From contig NC_014935.1 in NCBI RefSeq assembly GCF_000186245.1, positions 1,922,001 through 1,986,000 of the forward strand: DNA of 64,000 bases, given 5' to 3'. Shown here one piece after another: positions 27,030 through 35,479 of the stretch (positions are counted from its first letter, which is position 1; each line of letters starts with the position of its first letter). The translations under genes and the position numbers were made by a program. The DNA comes from Nitratifractor salsuginis DSM 16511 (GTDB taxonomy: Bacteria > Campylobacterota > Campylobacteria > Campylobacterales > Sulfurovaceae). The notes under the pieces are model-generated. The model did not search any database, had not been told where the DNA came from, and saw only the letters and a list, made by a program, of their open reading frames with translations.

Positions 27030-28478
27030 CTAAGACTCCTTATTGTCTCTCAGGGGATTGTAGCGCTCAATGAGCTCCTCCTCTTTGAGGACTCTTCCGG
27101 TGGCAAATCCCTGGATATAGTCGACCCCCAACTCTTCAAGCTGATGGATTTTCTCTTTTTTGTCCACCCATTTGGCCACGGTCGTGATCCCCATCTCCTG
27201 AGCCATATTGATGAAAGACTTCAGTATGGAGAGGTTTTTTCCCGCTTCCACATCGAAGGTATATTCCCGATCGAATCGGATCATATCGAAGGGGAAATGC
27301 CTGAGATATTCCATCGAGGCATTGCTGGAACCGAAATTGTCCAGGCAGAGCCGAACGCCGCTGCGCTTGATTCGCTTCAAACGCTCCAGATACTCCTCCA
27401 GCCGATGGTGCCGCTGCCGCTCATAGAGTTCGACGATCAGGCGGCGGGGCGTGATACGCGAGTTTTCGATCCGTTGGAAAAACTCTTCCATGAAATGCTC
27501 TTTGCGCAGGGAAAAAGGAGAGAGATTGAAACTCAGAGAGAGTTCCTCGTCCAAGAGCAAAGCATCTTCCAAAACGCGCTCCAAGATCAAAAGATCGTAA
27601 ACATCCCCGAGATCCCGGCGGTTGATGATAGGAAGAAAATCGCGTGGGGCGATCGGATTTCCCGAAGCATCCCGCATTTTTACCGCCACTTCATAGATAT
27701 CCTTCTTCCCGGTCTTCAGGTTTTGGAGGGGACGGAAATGAAATTCCAAATCTTTTCGCTCCAAAGCATCGACTACCGCCTGTTCCTCTTCGGAGAGACT
27801 ACGCGCATCAGAGATTTTAGCCGTTTGAAGTGCACGATCAAAACTCTCCCTTTGAGCCAGGAGATCTCTCAACTGCTCTACCGCTTTGTCCGGATCGTCG
27901 ATATTGTTTCGTATCACAGCAAAAGCGCAATCTATTTCTATTCCGTCGATCTCGGTGTGAGTCCTACAGAATCGCTCTAATTCTTTCCGCACCGTTTCAG
28001 GTTCATCGTTGAGCGCCAGAAGAAATTCTCCTCCGTTTTTCCTGCCGATATATCCATCCTTTATATTCTGCTCAACGATTGCATCATCGAGCACCTCGAC
28101 AAATCGCTTCAGAATATTGTCGGTACGCCTGACACCAAAATTTTCATTAATAACATTCAGGTTTTTAATCTGTATCGCGGCAAGTGTTTTAGGACGATAT
28201 CGGTAGATTCTTTCCAAAAAAGCGTCATAGTGATAACTTTCGGTGGTCCGGTCCAAGAGTGTCTCTTTTCTACTCAATTCGAGAGCGAAGAAGACAAAAT
28301 AGACGACAACGAAAACCATACCGCTAAAAACAAGGATCGATTCCGTTCCGATTTTAAAGGGCTCTTCTCTGAAGAAAAAGACATAGGTCAGAAGCAAAAC
28401 GAAAATTAAAACCGGAACGGTAATCCTCAGAGCGAGCTTGAAGTGACGGGCGCGTTCTTCACGGACGGAACGCAACAT
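27030..28478 (-). CDS. Membrane protein with degenerate GGDEF and EAL domains
   Basis: 482 residues: two N-terminal membrane helices (about 18-36 and 48-68), a GGDEF-fold domain (about 85-215) and an EAL-fold domain (about 230-475). Both active sites look dead. The GGDEF signature reads NGGEF (RKNGGEFLLAL). In the EAL domain EAL is EVA, the DDFG loop is LDNFGSS, the catalytic Lys region is IRFDR, and the VAEGVE glutamate is replaced (VAKWVD). It is therefore more likely a c-di-GMP or GTP sensor or scaffold than an enzyme. The ATG overlaps the gyrB stop (TGATG), so translation is coupled to gyrB. Confidence 0.85.
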   Translation of the reverse strand: MLRSVREERARHFKLALRITVPVLIFVLLLTYVFFFREEPFKIGTESILVFSGMVFVVVYFVFFALELSRKETLLDRTTESYHYDAFLERIYRYRPKTLAAIQIKNLNVINENFGVRRTDNILKRFVEVLDDAIVEQNIKDGYIGRKNGGEFLLALNDEPETVRKELERFCRTHTEIDGIEIDCAFAVIRNNIDDPDKAVEQLRDLLAQRESFDRALQTAKISDARSLSEEEQAVVDALERKDLEFHFRPLQNLKTGKKDIYEVAVKMRDASGNPIAPRDFLPIINRRDLGDVYDLLILERVLEDALLLDEELSLSFNLSPFSLRKEHFMEEFFQRIENSRITPRRLIVELYERQRHHRLEEYLERLKRIKRSGVRLCLDNFGSSNASMEYLRHFPFDMIRFDREYTFDVEAGKNLSILKSFINMAQEMGITTVAKWVDKKEKIHQLEELGVDYIQGFATGRVLKEEELIERYNPLRDNKES

Positions 28479-30793
28479 CAGACATCCAGGTGTTTGACAT
28501 CTTTGGCATGCGTTTCGATGTAGTTTCTACGCGGTTCCACTTCGTCACCCATAAAGAGCATAAAGGTTTTATCCGCCTCCTCGAAATCTTCGATGGTGAT
28601 CTGCAGGAGGCGGCGGTTCTCTGGATCCATTGTGGTTTCCCAAAGCTGCTCCGGGTTCATTTCCCCCAGACCCTTGTAACGCTGGATATAGGCGCCTTTT
28701 CGTGCAGAGGCCAGGATTTTATCCAGCAGCTCCAACAGGTCCTTGTCGCGGAACTCGTCGGTGAGCCGCTCCCGGATCTTGTCGTAGATGTAGAGGGCTT
28801 CGTTATAGTGGGGGTTGGTGAAGAGTTGGTCATCGACGATCAGTTCCTCCAATCCCTCGTTGGTCTGGACATAGTAATGGATCTTCTCCTCGGTGACATT
28901 GCGGTTGAGGATATTGTAACCGAGACTCAGAATATACTCTTCGAGTGCCGCCGCCAACTTTTGGTTCTCTTCTCCCACCATATCGGGATGTTCGATCATA
29001 TAGCGGATCACTTCGGCCAGGGCAAACCGTTTGTCCAACTCTTTGAGGGTCATCTGATAATAGGCGACCAGTTTGAAGAGTTCGATCAGATCCTGCTTGC
29101 CCATACTCTCCGACTCCAGCACATCGATCCCGTTCTCGATCAGGAAATCGTTAAGCGCCTTGTCGTCCTTGAGGTAGGTTTCATTCTTCCCCTTTTTATA
29201 GCGGTAGAGGGGGGGCTGGGCCAGATAGAGATAGCCTTTTTCGATCACCGGACGCAGAAAGCGGAAGAAGAAGGTCATCAGCAGGGTCTGAATGTGACTC
29301 CCGTCGACGTCGGCGTCGGTCATGATGATGATTTTGTGGTAGCGAAGCTTCTCTTCGTTGAACTCATCACCGATCCCGCAGCCCAGGGCCGTGATCATAT
29401 TTTTGATCTCGTCGGATTTGAGGATCTTTTCCAGACGTGCCTTTTCGACGTTGAGAATCTTTCCCTTCAGCGGCAGGATCGCCTGGAAGACCCGGTCACG
29501 CCCCTGCTTGGCGGAACCGCCGGCGGAGTCACCCTCCACCAGATAGAGTTCGCTGATACCGGGGTCCTTGCTCTGGCAATCGGCCAGTTTGCCCGGGAGA
29601 GTACCGACGCTCATGGAGTCCTTGCGCTTGACCAAATCTTTGGCCCGCTTGGCCGCTTCGCGCCCTTTGGCCGCCAGAAGGACGTGGTTCATGATCGCTT
29701 TGGCTTCAATGGGGTTCTCTTCGAGGTATTTGCTTATCCGCTCATAAGTGAATTTCTGTACCAGGGGACGGACATAGCTGCTCCCCAGCTTTCCTTTGGT
29801 CTGCCCTTCGAACTGGGGCTCGGGAACCCGAACGGAGACGACGGCCACCAAGCCCTCTTTGGTATCATCACCGCTGATTTTGGTGTTACGTTCTTTGGCG
29901 TTGGCGTTTTTGGAGATGTAGTTGGAGATGGCCCGGGTCAATCCGGCACGAAATCCCGCTTCGTGGGTCCCGCCGTCAGCGGTTTTGATGTTGTTGACGA
30001 AACTAATAACTTTATCGCTGTCGGCATTTTGGTACATAAAGGCCAGATCCATCTCGATATCGTCCGCCTTCCCCTCGAAGAGCTGGGGGGAGGAGAGGAG
30101 TTCTTTGGTATGCATATCCTCGACGAATTGGCGGATACCCCCCTCGAAGTGGTAACTCTCTTTGAGGCCGTTGCGCTCATCTTTGAAATCAATGGTGATA
30201 CGGGAGTTGAGATAGGCTAGCTCTTTGAAGCGCTTGGTGAGAATCTCGTCTTTGAACTCCACCGTTTCTGTGAAAATGGTGTGATCGGGCCAGAATTCAA
30301 TCTTGGTTCCTGTCTTGCGAGTCTTACCGGTCACTTCCAAGGGTGTGACGGGGATCCCCTTCTCAAACCACTGCTCATAAACCTGTCCTTCCCTAAAAAC
30401 AGTCAAATGGAGTTTTTCGGAAAGCGCATTGACGACAGAGACCCCGACGCCGTGCAGACCCCCGGAGACTTTGTAGGTATCCTTGTCGAATTTTCCACCG
30501 GCGTGAAGCACCGTCAGAACCACCGTCGCCGCAGGAATCTTCTCGGTAGGGTGCTCTGCGACGGGAATCCCCCGCCCGTTATCTTCGATGATCGCCGAAC
30601 CCTCGCCGGTGAGGGTCACTTTGATCTTGTCACAATAGCCCGCCATCGCTTCGTCGATGGAGTTGTCCACCACTTCGTAAATCAGATGGTGCAGCCCTTT
30701 GACCGAAGTGTCCCCGATATACATTCCCGGGCGCTTGCGGACCGCTTCGAGCCCTTTGAGTACTTTGATATTTCCGGCACCGTATTCAGCCAT
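28478..30793 (-). CDS. gyrB: DNA gyrase subunit B
   Basis: ATPase subunit of gyrase, 771 residues. The GHKL ATP site is visible (EVVDNSIDEAMAGYCD; DNGRGIPV; GGLHGVGVSVVNALS), as is the Toprim EGDSAGGSAKQGRDR and DADVDGSHIQTL. The C-terminal KGLGEMNPEQLWETTMDP is typical. No gyrA or recF nearby. It heads an apparent operon gyrB - GGDEF/EAL - queF. Confidence 0.97.
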   Translation of the reverse strand: MAEYGAGNIKVLKGLEAVRKRPGMYIGDTSVKGLHHLIYEVVDNSIDEAMAGYCDKIKVTLTGEGSAIIEDNGRGIPVAEHPTEKIPAATVVLTVLHAGGKFDKDTYKVSGGLHGVGVSVVNALSEKLHLTVFREGQVYEQWFEKGIPVTPLEVTGKTRKTGTKIEFWPDHTIFTETVEFKDEILTKRFKELAYLNSRITIDFKDERNGLKESYHFEGGIRQFVEDMHTKELLSSPQLFEGKADDIEMDLAFMYQNADSDKVISFVNNIKTADGGTHEAGFRAGLTRAISNYISKNANAKERNTKISGDDTKEGLVAVVSVRVPEPQFEGQTKGKLGSSYVRPLVQKFTYERISKYLEENPIEAKAIMNHVLLAAKGREAAKRAKDLVKRKDSMSVGTLPGKLADCQSKDPGISELYLVEGDSAGGSAKQGRDRVFQAILPLKGKILNVEKARLEKILKSDEIKNMITALGCGIGDEFNEEKLRYHKIIIMTDADVDGSHIQTLLMTFFFRFLRPVIEKGYLYLAQPPLYRYKKGKNETYLKDDKALNDFLIENGIDVLESESMGKQDLIELFKLVAYYQMTLKELDKRFALAEVIRYMIEHPDMVGEENQKLAAALEEYILSLGYNILNRNVTEEKIHYYVQTNEGLEELIVDDQLFTNPHYNEALYIYDKIRERLTDEFRDKDLLELLDKILASARKGAYIQRYKGLGEMNPEQLWETTMDPENRRLLQITIEDFEEADKTFMLFMGDEVEPRRNYIETHAKDVKHLDV

Positions 30794-30810
30794 AAATCAC
30801 GCTCCATATC

Positions 30811-30835
30811 CCGGGAATGTCCCGGAAAAATTATA
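30811..30835 (-). promoter_or_regulatory. gyrB promoter with leader hairpin
   Basis: TATAAT at 30830-30835 (minus), 37 bases before the gyrB ATG. The 6-bp perfect hairpin CCGGGA...TCCCGG spans 30811-30825, at or just after the expected start of transcription. A second TATAAT lies at 30846-30851. Confidence 0.4.
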
Positions 30836-30904
30836 AAATCATTAGATTATATCGAAAAAAGGTTGCTGAAGGGCTAAAAAGAGGGCAAAGTGAAAAGTGG
30901 GCGT

Positions 30905-32110
30905 CTAAAGAATTTTGAGAACCTCCACCGTTTCCCCGGCATCTTTGTCTCCCTCATCTTCGGAAGTATAGAGCAGACCCACCGGCCCCAGCATATTGGT
31001 CAGGATGGCGCTGGTCCCGCTCTTTTTCCCCTGGAAATCCACGAAATACTCCCCGGATTCCAGGCGCAGATTGCAGGCGGTAAACTCTGCCTTTTTGGAG
31101 CGCTTTTTAAAGGGCTCTCGCAATGTGGCCCTCACCCGTTCGATGGGGTTTTGGGTATTTTGGAGCTTCATAATCAGCGGAACGACATAAAGCAGCGCCG
31201 TGACCGTCGAAGAGTAGGCAAAACCCGGCAGCGCCACGATGAACTGATCTCCCCGGCGGGCCACCATAATATGCTGCCCGGGCTTGATCCTCACCCCTTT
31301 GAAAAGGACTTCGGCATCCAGGGCATAGACCACATCTTTGACGAAATCGAAATCCCCCACGCTCACCCCGCCGGTACTCACGACGATATCGGCCTGGACC
31401 AGGGCATTGTCCACCGCTGCGGCGATCCGTTTCCGATCATCCCCCACACATCCCATATGGATTGCCTCGGCCCCGTAGCGCTCGACGATAGCACCGATGG
31501 TGTAATTGTTTGAGCTGCGGATCTGCCCGGTGTGACTTTGGGGCTCCCCCAGCTCCAAGAGCTCCGATCCGGTGGCCAGGATCGCCACCCTCGGCTTGGC
31601 ATAAACGGTCACGTGGCAGCGGTTGAGACTGGAGAGCACTCCGATCTGGGGATAGTCGATGGGGGTTCCCGCGGCGATCAGCCGCTCACCTTCGACATAG
31701 TTCTCCCCCACCGGCCGGACCGAAAAACCATAGGGCACCGGCTCGTCGATGATGATCTCATCCCCCTCGACAGTGACATTCTCGATCGGGATCAGAGTAT
31801 CGCTCCCCGGGGGCATCAGGGAGCCGGTAAAAGTTTTGATCGCTTCCCCAGGCCGAAGCTCCTCCAGCTCAGAGTTTCCGGCGGGGTTGATCCCAGAGAT
31901 CTTCAATCGACCCAGCGCCAAATCCTCGTGACGCACCGCATAACCGTCCATCCCCGAAGTGGGGGCTTCGGGAGAATTCTCCTCGGCGACGATATCCTCC
32001 GCGAGAATATATCCCCGGGCCGAAAGCAGAGGCCGACGCTCCATTTTATAGGTTCCGATTTGCTGTTCGTTTAAAATTTTCATCGATTCATCAAAATGCA
32101 TAAAAGACAT
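30905..32110 (-). CDS. moeA: Molybdopterin molybdenumtransferase
   Basis: Inserts molybdate into adenylated molybdopterin; about 401 residues. Signatures are SPEAPTSGMDGYAVR (about 46-60), the MoeA/MogA-like ATGSELLELG, and SNNYTIGA with TGGVSVGDFDFVKDV. The frame opens at a TTG at 32128, but the ATG at 32108-32110 follows AAAAGGAACTTTTCA and is preferred. A heptamer repeat tract ends 14 bases upstream of this start codon. Confidence 0.95.
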   Translation of the reverse strand: MSFMHFDESMKILNEQQIGTYKMERRPLLSARGYILAEDIVAEENSPEAPTSGMDGYAVRHEDLALGRLKISGINPAGNSELEELRPGEAIKTFTGSLMPPGSDTLIPIENVTVEGDEIIIDEPVPYGFSVRPVGENYVEGERLIAAGTPIDYPQIGVLSSLNRCHVTVYAKPRVAILATGSELLELGEPQSHTGQIRSSNNYTIGAIVERYGAEAIHMGCVGDDRKRIAAAVDNALVQADIVVSTGGVSVGDFDFVKDVVYALDAEVLFKGVRIKPGQHIMVARRGDQFIVALPGFAYSSTVTALLYVVPLIMKLQNTQNPIERVRATLREPFKKRSKKAEFTACNLRLESGEYFVDFQGKKSGTSAILTNMLGPVGLLYTSEDEGDKDAGETVEVLKIL

Positions 32111-32123
32111 TGAAAAGTTCCTT

Positions 32124-32158
32124 TTCAAAGTTAATAGTTAACAGTTAATAGTGAAAAG
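32124..32158. repeat. Heptanucleotide tandem repeat, moeA-moaE spacer
   Basis: Five consecutive 7-base units of consensus TTAAYAG-like form (TTAATAG twice, TTAACAG, TTCAAAG, TGAAAAG), immediately upstream of the moeA ribosome binding site. Confidence 0.7.
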
Positions 32159-32220
32159 TTATGGTGCGGACTATGCCCGCGTTTAAAATAAAGGCTTTGC
32201 GCTGCAACGCAAACCGAAAT

Positions 32221-32248
32221 CATTCACCTTTCACCATTCATCATTCAC
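32221..32248. repeat. Heptanucleotide tandem repeat at the moaE 3' end
   Basis: Four 7-base units of consensus CATTCAY (one CTTTCAC). The moaE stop codon (32245-32247) lies inside the last unit. Confidence 0.7.
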
Positions 32249-32694
32249 CGCTTTTGGCCTCCGGCCAAAAGCCCCGCTCCCTCCATCGGCGTGCTGCGAT
32301 CTTCGGCATAGATCCGCTTCCCGCCGACAACATCATACTTCCAAATGGGAGCGTTGGCTTTGAAATCCTCCACGAACTCGTCGATCAGTTCCAATGCCAC
32401 CCGGCGTCTGGGGGAAAAGACCGCCGCCACATAAGAAGAAGTATGCACCGGGACATCACCGATGGAGTGGGCCATTTTGATCTTCGCCCCCCGCTGTGCA
32501 GCCCGCTCCTGCCAAGCATCGAACCAGTTGCGCAGCACCGGCTCGTAAATGTCGAAACTCAGAGCTTCGATCCCATCCTCCGCCCGGATCGTCCCCACAA
32601 AGGGGACATAGGCCCCATAGTTGGATTCAGACTCCTCATCCAGCCAGCGCCCGAAGATCTCTTTCACATCTAGCGGACCATTGTAAAGCTCCAT
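32245..32694 (-). CDS. moaE: Molybdopterin synthase catalytic subunit
   Basis: Large subunit of MPT synthase, about 149 residues, which with thiocarboxylated MoaD adds the dithiolene sulphurs. Family features are GAYVPFVGTIR (about 27-37), MAHSIGDVPVHTSSYVAAV and the late APIWKYDVVGGKRIY containing the catalytic lysines. The frame opens at a GTG inside a heptamer repeat (32736), but the ATG at 32692-32694 gives the family N-terminus MELYNGPL. Its GGAGGG lies unusually close to the ATG, so the start is not certain. Confidence 0.92.
   Translation of the reverse strand: MELYNGPLDVKEIFGRWLDEESESNYGAYVPFVGTIRAEDGIEALSFDIYEPVLRNWFDAWQERAAQRGAKIKMAHSIGDVPVHTSSYVAAVFSPRRRVALELIDEFVEDFKANAPIWKYDVVGGKRIYAEDRSTPMEGAGLLAGGQKR
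32251..32271 (-). terminator. Hairpin covering the last moaE codons
   Basis: A 9-bp perfect stem (CTTTTGGCC / GGCCAAAAG) with a 3-base loop sits within the last codons of moaE, ending 3 bases before the stop codon. It lacks a T-run. It could be a terminator or mRNA 3'-end stabiliser, or an incidental palindrome within coding sequence. Confidence 0.35.
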
Positions 32695-32722
32695 CCCTCC
32701 AGAACCATTCTCTTTCTCAAAC

Positions 32723-32750
32723 TCCTCACTCCTCACTCCTCACTCCTCAC
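32723..32750. repeat. Heptanucleotide tandem repeat, moaD-moaE spacer
   Basis: Four perfect copies of TCCTCAC (minus strand GTGAGGA). Each unit carries a GAGGA core that could mimic a ribosome binding site ahead of moaE. Confidence 0.8.
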
Positions 32751-32762
32751 TCGTGAATTCGC

Positions 32763-32984
32763 TCATCCGCCGCACACCGGCGGCAAGATCGAAACCCTGT
32801 CCCCGTCTTTTAGAGGATGGTTGGGATCTTTGACCATCACATCGTTAACGGCCACGGCACACTTCTCCAGCCAGGGGCGGATCGTCTCCTCTTCAAAGAG
32901 CACCTTGGAGAGCTCCGCTAGGGAAGAGACTTCCAGCTCCATCGGCTCTCGTGCGATCGGCCCCAGAAACTCCACTTTGACCAT
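32763..32984 (-). CDS. moaD: Molybdopterin synthase sulfur-carrier subunit
   Basis: Ubiquitin-fold sulfur carrier of 73 residues. It ends PPVCGG; the terminal Gly-Gly is adenylated and thiocarboxylated to deliver sulphur to MoaE. The ATG at 32982-32984 follows GGGGGGTTAGT. It is co-directional with moaE, 68 bases upstream, and has a TATAAT 29 bases before its start. Confidence 0.92.
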   Translation of the reverse strand: MVKVEFLGPIAREPMELEVSSLAELSKVLFEEETIRPWLEKCAVAVNDVMVKDPNHPLKDGDRVSILPPVCGG

Positions 32985-33013
32985 ACTAACCCCCCTCACT
33001 CGGAATCGGAACG

Positions 33014-33019
33014 ATTATA
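33014..33019 (-). promoter_or_regulatory. Probable -10 box for moaD-moaE
   Basis: TATAAT on the minus strand, 29 bases before the moaD ATG. Confidence 0.45.
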
Positions 33020-33038
33020 CCAAAAGGGAAGCTTGGGA

Positions 33039-33044
33039 TATAAT
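33039..33044 (+). promoter_or_regulatory. Possible -10 box for mqnA
   Basis: TATAAT on the plus strand, back-to-back with the moaD promoter and 181 bases before mqnA. If used, the mqnA leader RNA would contain both heptamer tracts at 33054-33095 and 33131-33200. Confidence 0.4.
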
Positions 33045-33053
33045 GGCACGAGT

Positions 33054-33095
33054 GAATGAGGAATGAGGAATGAGGAATGAGGAATGAGGAATTAG
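33054..33095. repeat. Heptanucleotide tandem repeat (GAATGAG) upstream of mqnA
   Basis: Five perfect copies of GAATGAG and one GAATTAG in uninterrupted 7-base register. Confidence 0.85.
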
Positions 33096-33130
33096 AGAAC
33101 ACTTTGCGTAAGAAGGTATTTACATCAAAA

Positions 33131-33200
33131 AAAATCCAAAATCCAAAATCCAAAATCTTTCATCCTTCATCTTCCATCCTCCATCTTCTATCTTCCATCC
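33131..33200. repeat. Ten-unit degenerate heptamer tract upstream of mqnA
   Basis: Ten consecutive 7-base units, all ending ATCY. The first four are AAAATCC/AAAATCT and the next six drift through TTCATCC, TCCATCT and TCTATCT, while the register never breaks. It ends 25 bases before the mqnA start codon. Confidence 0.85.
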
Positions 33201-33225
33201 GGCATAAGACTCTCAAAGGAGCCTT

Positions 33226-33891
33226 ATGCTGAAATTCGGCTCCATCTCCTATCTCAACCTCCTTCCCTTTCAAGTCTATATGAAGCGGCGCACCCCTTCG
33301 ACCCAATTTGCCCAAATGCTTCGCTGGCAGCGGGCGGTTCCCAGTGTCATCAACCGCCGCTTCAGACGCCACGAGATCGATGCAGCCTTTATCTCCAGCA
33401 TCGCCAGCGCCAAAGCGCCCTGCACCGATCTAGGCATCGTCGCCGACGGGGCGGTACGCAGTGTGCTGTTGATCCCCGGGAGCCGGCAGGATGACCGGGA
33501 ATCCGCCAGCTCTAATGCCCTGGCACAGGTTCTGGGATTGGAAGGAAGAGTCCTCATCGGAGATAAGGCGTTGGTCCATTATCTCGAGGGAGGTGAGGGA
33601 ATCGATCTGGCAGAGGTTTGGAAAGAACGCACCGGACTCCCCTTTGTCTTTGCCCGCCTCTGCTACACCCGCAACGGCAAAAAAATCCGCCGGCTGGCCC
33701 GAGACTTCGCCCGCCGGGAACGGCACCGCATTCCGGGCTATCTACTCAAACGCGCGGCGGCCAAGCGAGATATCTCTCCCAGAGAGCTGCAGTGGTATCT
33801 GGAACATATCGACTACCGCCTCGGATGGAAAGAGAAAAAGAGCCTTCAGCGCTTCTTGAAAGCGGCTAGACGATTGAGAATGGAAAATTGA
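33226..33891 (+). CDS. mqnA: Chorismate dehydratase (futalosine menaquinone pathway)
   Basis: Dehydrates chorismate to 3-enolpyruvylbenzoate, first step of the futalosine route to menaquinone used by Campylobacterota. 221 residues. Family marks: FGSISYLNLLPFQVY (about 4-18), DAAFISSIAS (about 52-61), SRQDDRESASSNALAQVL (about 86-103) and GDKALVHYLEG. The ATG follows CAAAGGAGCCTT. The last residues RMEN and the stop are encoded by a heptamer repeat. Confidence 0.93.
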   Translation: MLKFGSISYLNLLPFQVYMKRRTPSTQFAQMLRWQRAVPSVINRRFRRHEIDAAFISSIASAKAPCTDLGIVADGAVRSVLLIPGSRQDDRESASSNALAQVLGLEGRVLIGDKALVHYLEGGEGIDLAEVWKERTGLPFVFARLCYTRNGKKIRRLARDFARRERHRIPGYLLKRAAAKRDISPRELQWYLEHIDYRLGWKEKKSLQRFLKAARRLRMEN

Positions 33892-33906
33892 GAATGGCGA
33901 ATTTAG
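33872..33906. repeat. Heptanucleotide tandem repeat at the mqnA 3' end
   Basis: Five 7-base units (GATTGAG, AATTGAG, AATGGAA, AATGGCG, AATTTAG). The mqnA stop codon (33889-33891) is inside the third. Confidence 0.65.
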
Positions 33907-33920
33907 GATTCTTTTTTTCT

Positions 33921-33945
33921 GGTTCCCACGTTAACGTAGGAATCC
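33921..33945. repeat. REP-like imperfect palindrome
   Basis: GGTTCCCACG and its imperfect complement CGTAGGAATCC flank TTAA. It shares TTCCCACG with the palindrome at 33979, so both are probably copies of one element. Confidence 0.4.
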
Positions 33946-33978
33946 ACACGATAGCTATTACAAGCATATGCATATGCA

Positions 33979-33999
33979 TTCCCACGCGCAGCGTGGGAA
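33979..33999. repeat. REP-like palindrome in the mqnA-gltX spacer
   Basis: TTCCCACG, 5-base loop, CGTGGGAA: a perfect 8-bp stem between convergent mqnA and gltX. Upstream is the self-complementary GCATATGCATATGC. It may act as a bidirectional terminator or be a dispersed REP element. Confidence 0.5.
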
Positions 34000-34044
34000 C
34001 GAGGAGAGGAGAAAAAGGAATATAGAGGTTGCGGAGGCCTCACC

Positions 34045-35442
34045 CTACTCTTTGGGCTCCAGCGTTTCAATCGCCTTTTCGATCCGCGCGATCGTCTCCT
34101 CCTTGCCCAAAATCGCCATCACCTCATCCATCCCGGGACCGCTCATCTTCCCCAGCAAAGCCACCCGCAGAGGCTGGCCGATCTTTCCGAAACCGATCTC
34201 CCGCTCCTTGACAAACTCTTCCATCAGCCTATGGTAATCGCTGGGTAGATGAAGTCCCTCAGCCTCCCGAAGCTTGGCGGCAAAGGCACGCAGAATCTCG
34301 AAGGCTTCCCCTTTGAATGCCTTTTTGACCGCTTTGGGATCGTATTCGGCGGGGGCTTCGAGGATCATTTGGATATTCTGCGCCAGCTCCACAAGGGTTT
34401 TGCTCCGCTCTTTGGTAGCATCGAGCAGAAATTCCATCCGGTCGTGATCGCCGATCGAAACCCCGAAATCCTCCAGGAGTTTCGCCAGCTTCTGATTGGG
34501 GGTGTTTTTGATGTAGTGAGCGTTGAGCCAGAGGAGCTTGTCCAGATTATAGCTCGAAGCGCTCTTGTTGATCTCGTGGGGATCGAACCACTCCAGCATC
34601 TCTTCGCGGCTGAAGATCTCCTGATCCCCGTGGCTCCAGCCCAGGCGCACCAGGAAATTGAGTAGCGCTTCGGGCAGGAAGCCCTGACGTTTGTACTCCA
34701 TCACATCCATCGCACCGTCCCGTTTGGAGAGCTTGCGGCCCTGCTCGTTGTGGATCATCGGCACGTGGTAGAAGCGCGGCGGGGTCAAACCCAACGCTTC
34801 GTAAACCACCAGCTGTTTGGGAGTGTTATAGAGATGGTCGTCTCCCCGGATTACGTCGGTCAATCCCATCAGGGCATCATCGATCGCGACGACGAAGTTA
34901 TAAGTCGGCGTCCCGTCACTGCGAGCGATGATGAAGTCATCCACTTCACTGGCGGCGATCCGGATCTCCCCTTTGACCCCGTCGGTAAAGACGATCTCCC
35001 CTTCCGTGGGGGCTTTGATCCGAATCACCGGGGCCACCCCCTCCGGAGGCGTCCCGGTGAAATCCCGGTAGCGGCCATCGTAGCGGGGACGTTCGCCCCG
35101 CGCCATCTGCCCCGCGCGCAGAGCGTCGAGCTCCTCTTTGCTCATATAGCACTTGTAGGCTTTACCCTCTTCCAGGAGCTGATCGATGTATTTTTTGTAA
35201 AGGTCGAAACGCTGGGATTGATAGACCACATCTCCGTCATAATCGAGACCTACCCAGTCGAAGGCTTCCAGAATGGCGGAAAGCGCCTCCTCCTTGTTCC
35301 GGCTCAGGTCGGTATCTTCGATCCGCAGAAGGAACTTTCCGCCGTTACGGCGGGCCCAGAGCCAGGAGAAGAGGGCCGTGCGCAGGCCCCCGATATGCAA
35401 ATACCCCGTGGGAGAGGGGGCGAAACGGGTAACAACCATCAT
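34045..35442 (-). CDS. gltX: Glutamyl-tRNA synthetase
   Basis: Class I aminoacyl-tRNA synthetase of 465 residues. The HIGH motif appears as PTGYLHIGG (about 11-19) and the KMSKS loop as KLSKRDG (about 236-242). Campylobacterota often carry two paralogues with different tRNA preferences; which one this is cannot be decided here. Two ATG codons in tandem form the start. Confidence 0.96.
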   Translation of the reverse strand: MMVVTRFAPSPTGYLHIGGLRTALFSWLWARRNGGKFLLRIEDTDLSRNKEEALSAILEAFDWVGLDYDGDVVYQSQRFDLYKKYIDQLLEEGKAYKCYMSKEELDALRAGQMARGERPRYDGRYRDFTGTPPEGVAPVIRIKAPTEGEIVFTDGVKGEIRIAASEVDDFIIARSDGTPTYNFVVAIDDALMGLTDVIRGDDHLYNTPKQLVVYEALGLTPPRFYHVPMIHNEQGRKLSKRDGAMDVMEYKRQGFLPEALLNFLVRLGWSHGDQEIFSREEMLEWFDPHEINKSASSYNLDKLLWLNAHYIKNTPNQKLAKLLEDFGVSIGDHDRMEFLLDATKERSKTLVELAQNIQMILEAPAEYDPKAVKKAFKGEAFEILRAFAAKLREAEGLHLPSDYHRLMEEFVKEREIGFGKIGQPLRVALLGKMSGPGMDEVMAILGKEETIARIEKAIETLEPKE

Positions 35443-35479
35443 TGTGCCTTTGTCAAGAAATCTTTGAGGGAATTTTACC

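Noticed and set aside
28490-30220. 576-codon plus-strand frame opposite gyrB
   Set aside because: Shadow of gyrB.
32111-32244. Molybdenum-cofactor riboswitch upstream of moeA
   Set aside because: The spacer is largely explained by heptamer repeats and I see no riboswitch-like conserved core.
33054-33200. CRISPR array or minisatellite-like array
   Set aside because: Units are 7 bases, contiguous and without spacers; no cas genes in the window.
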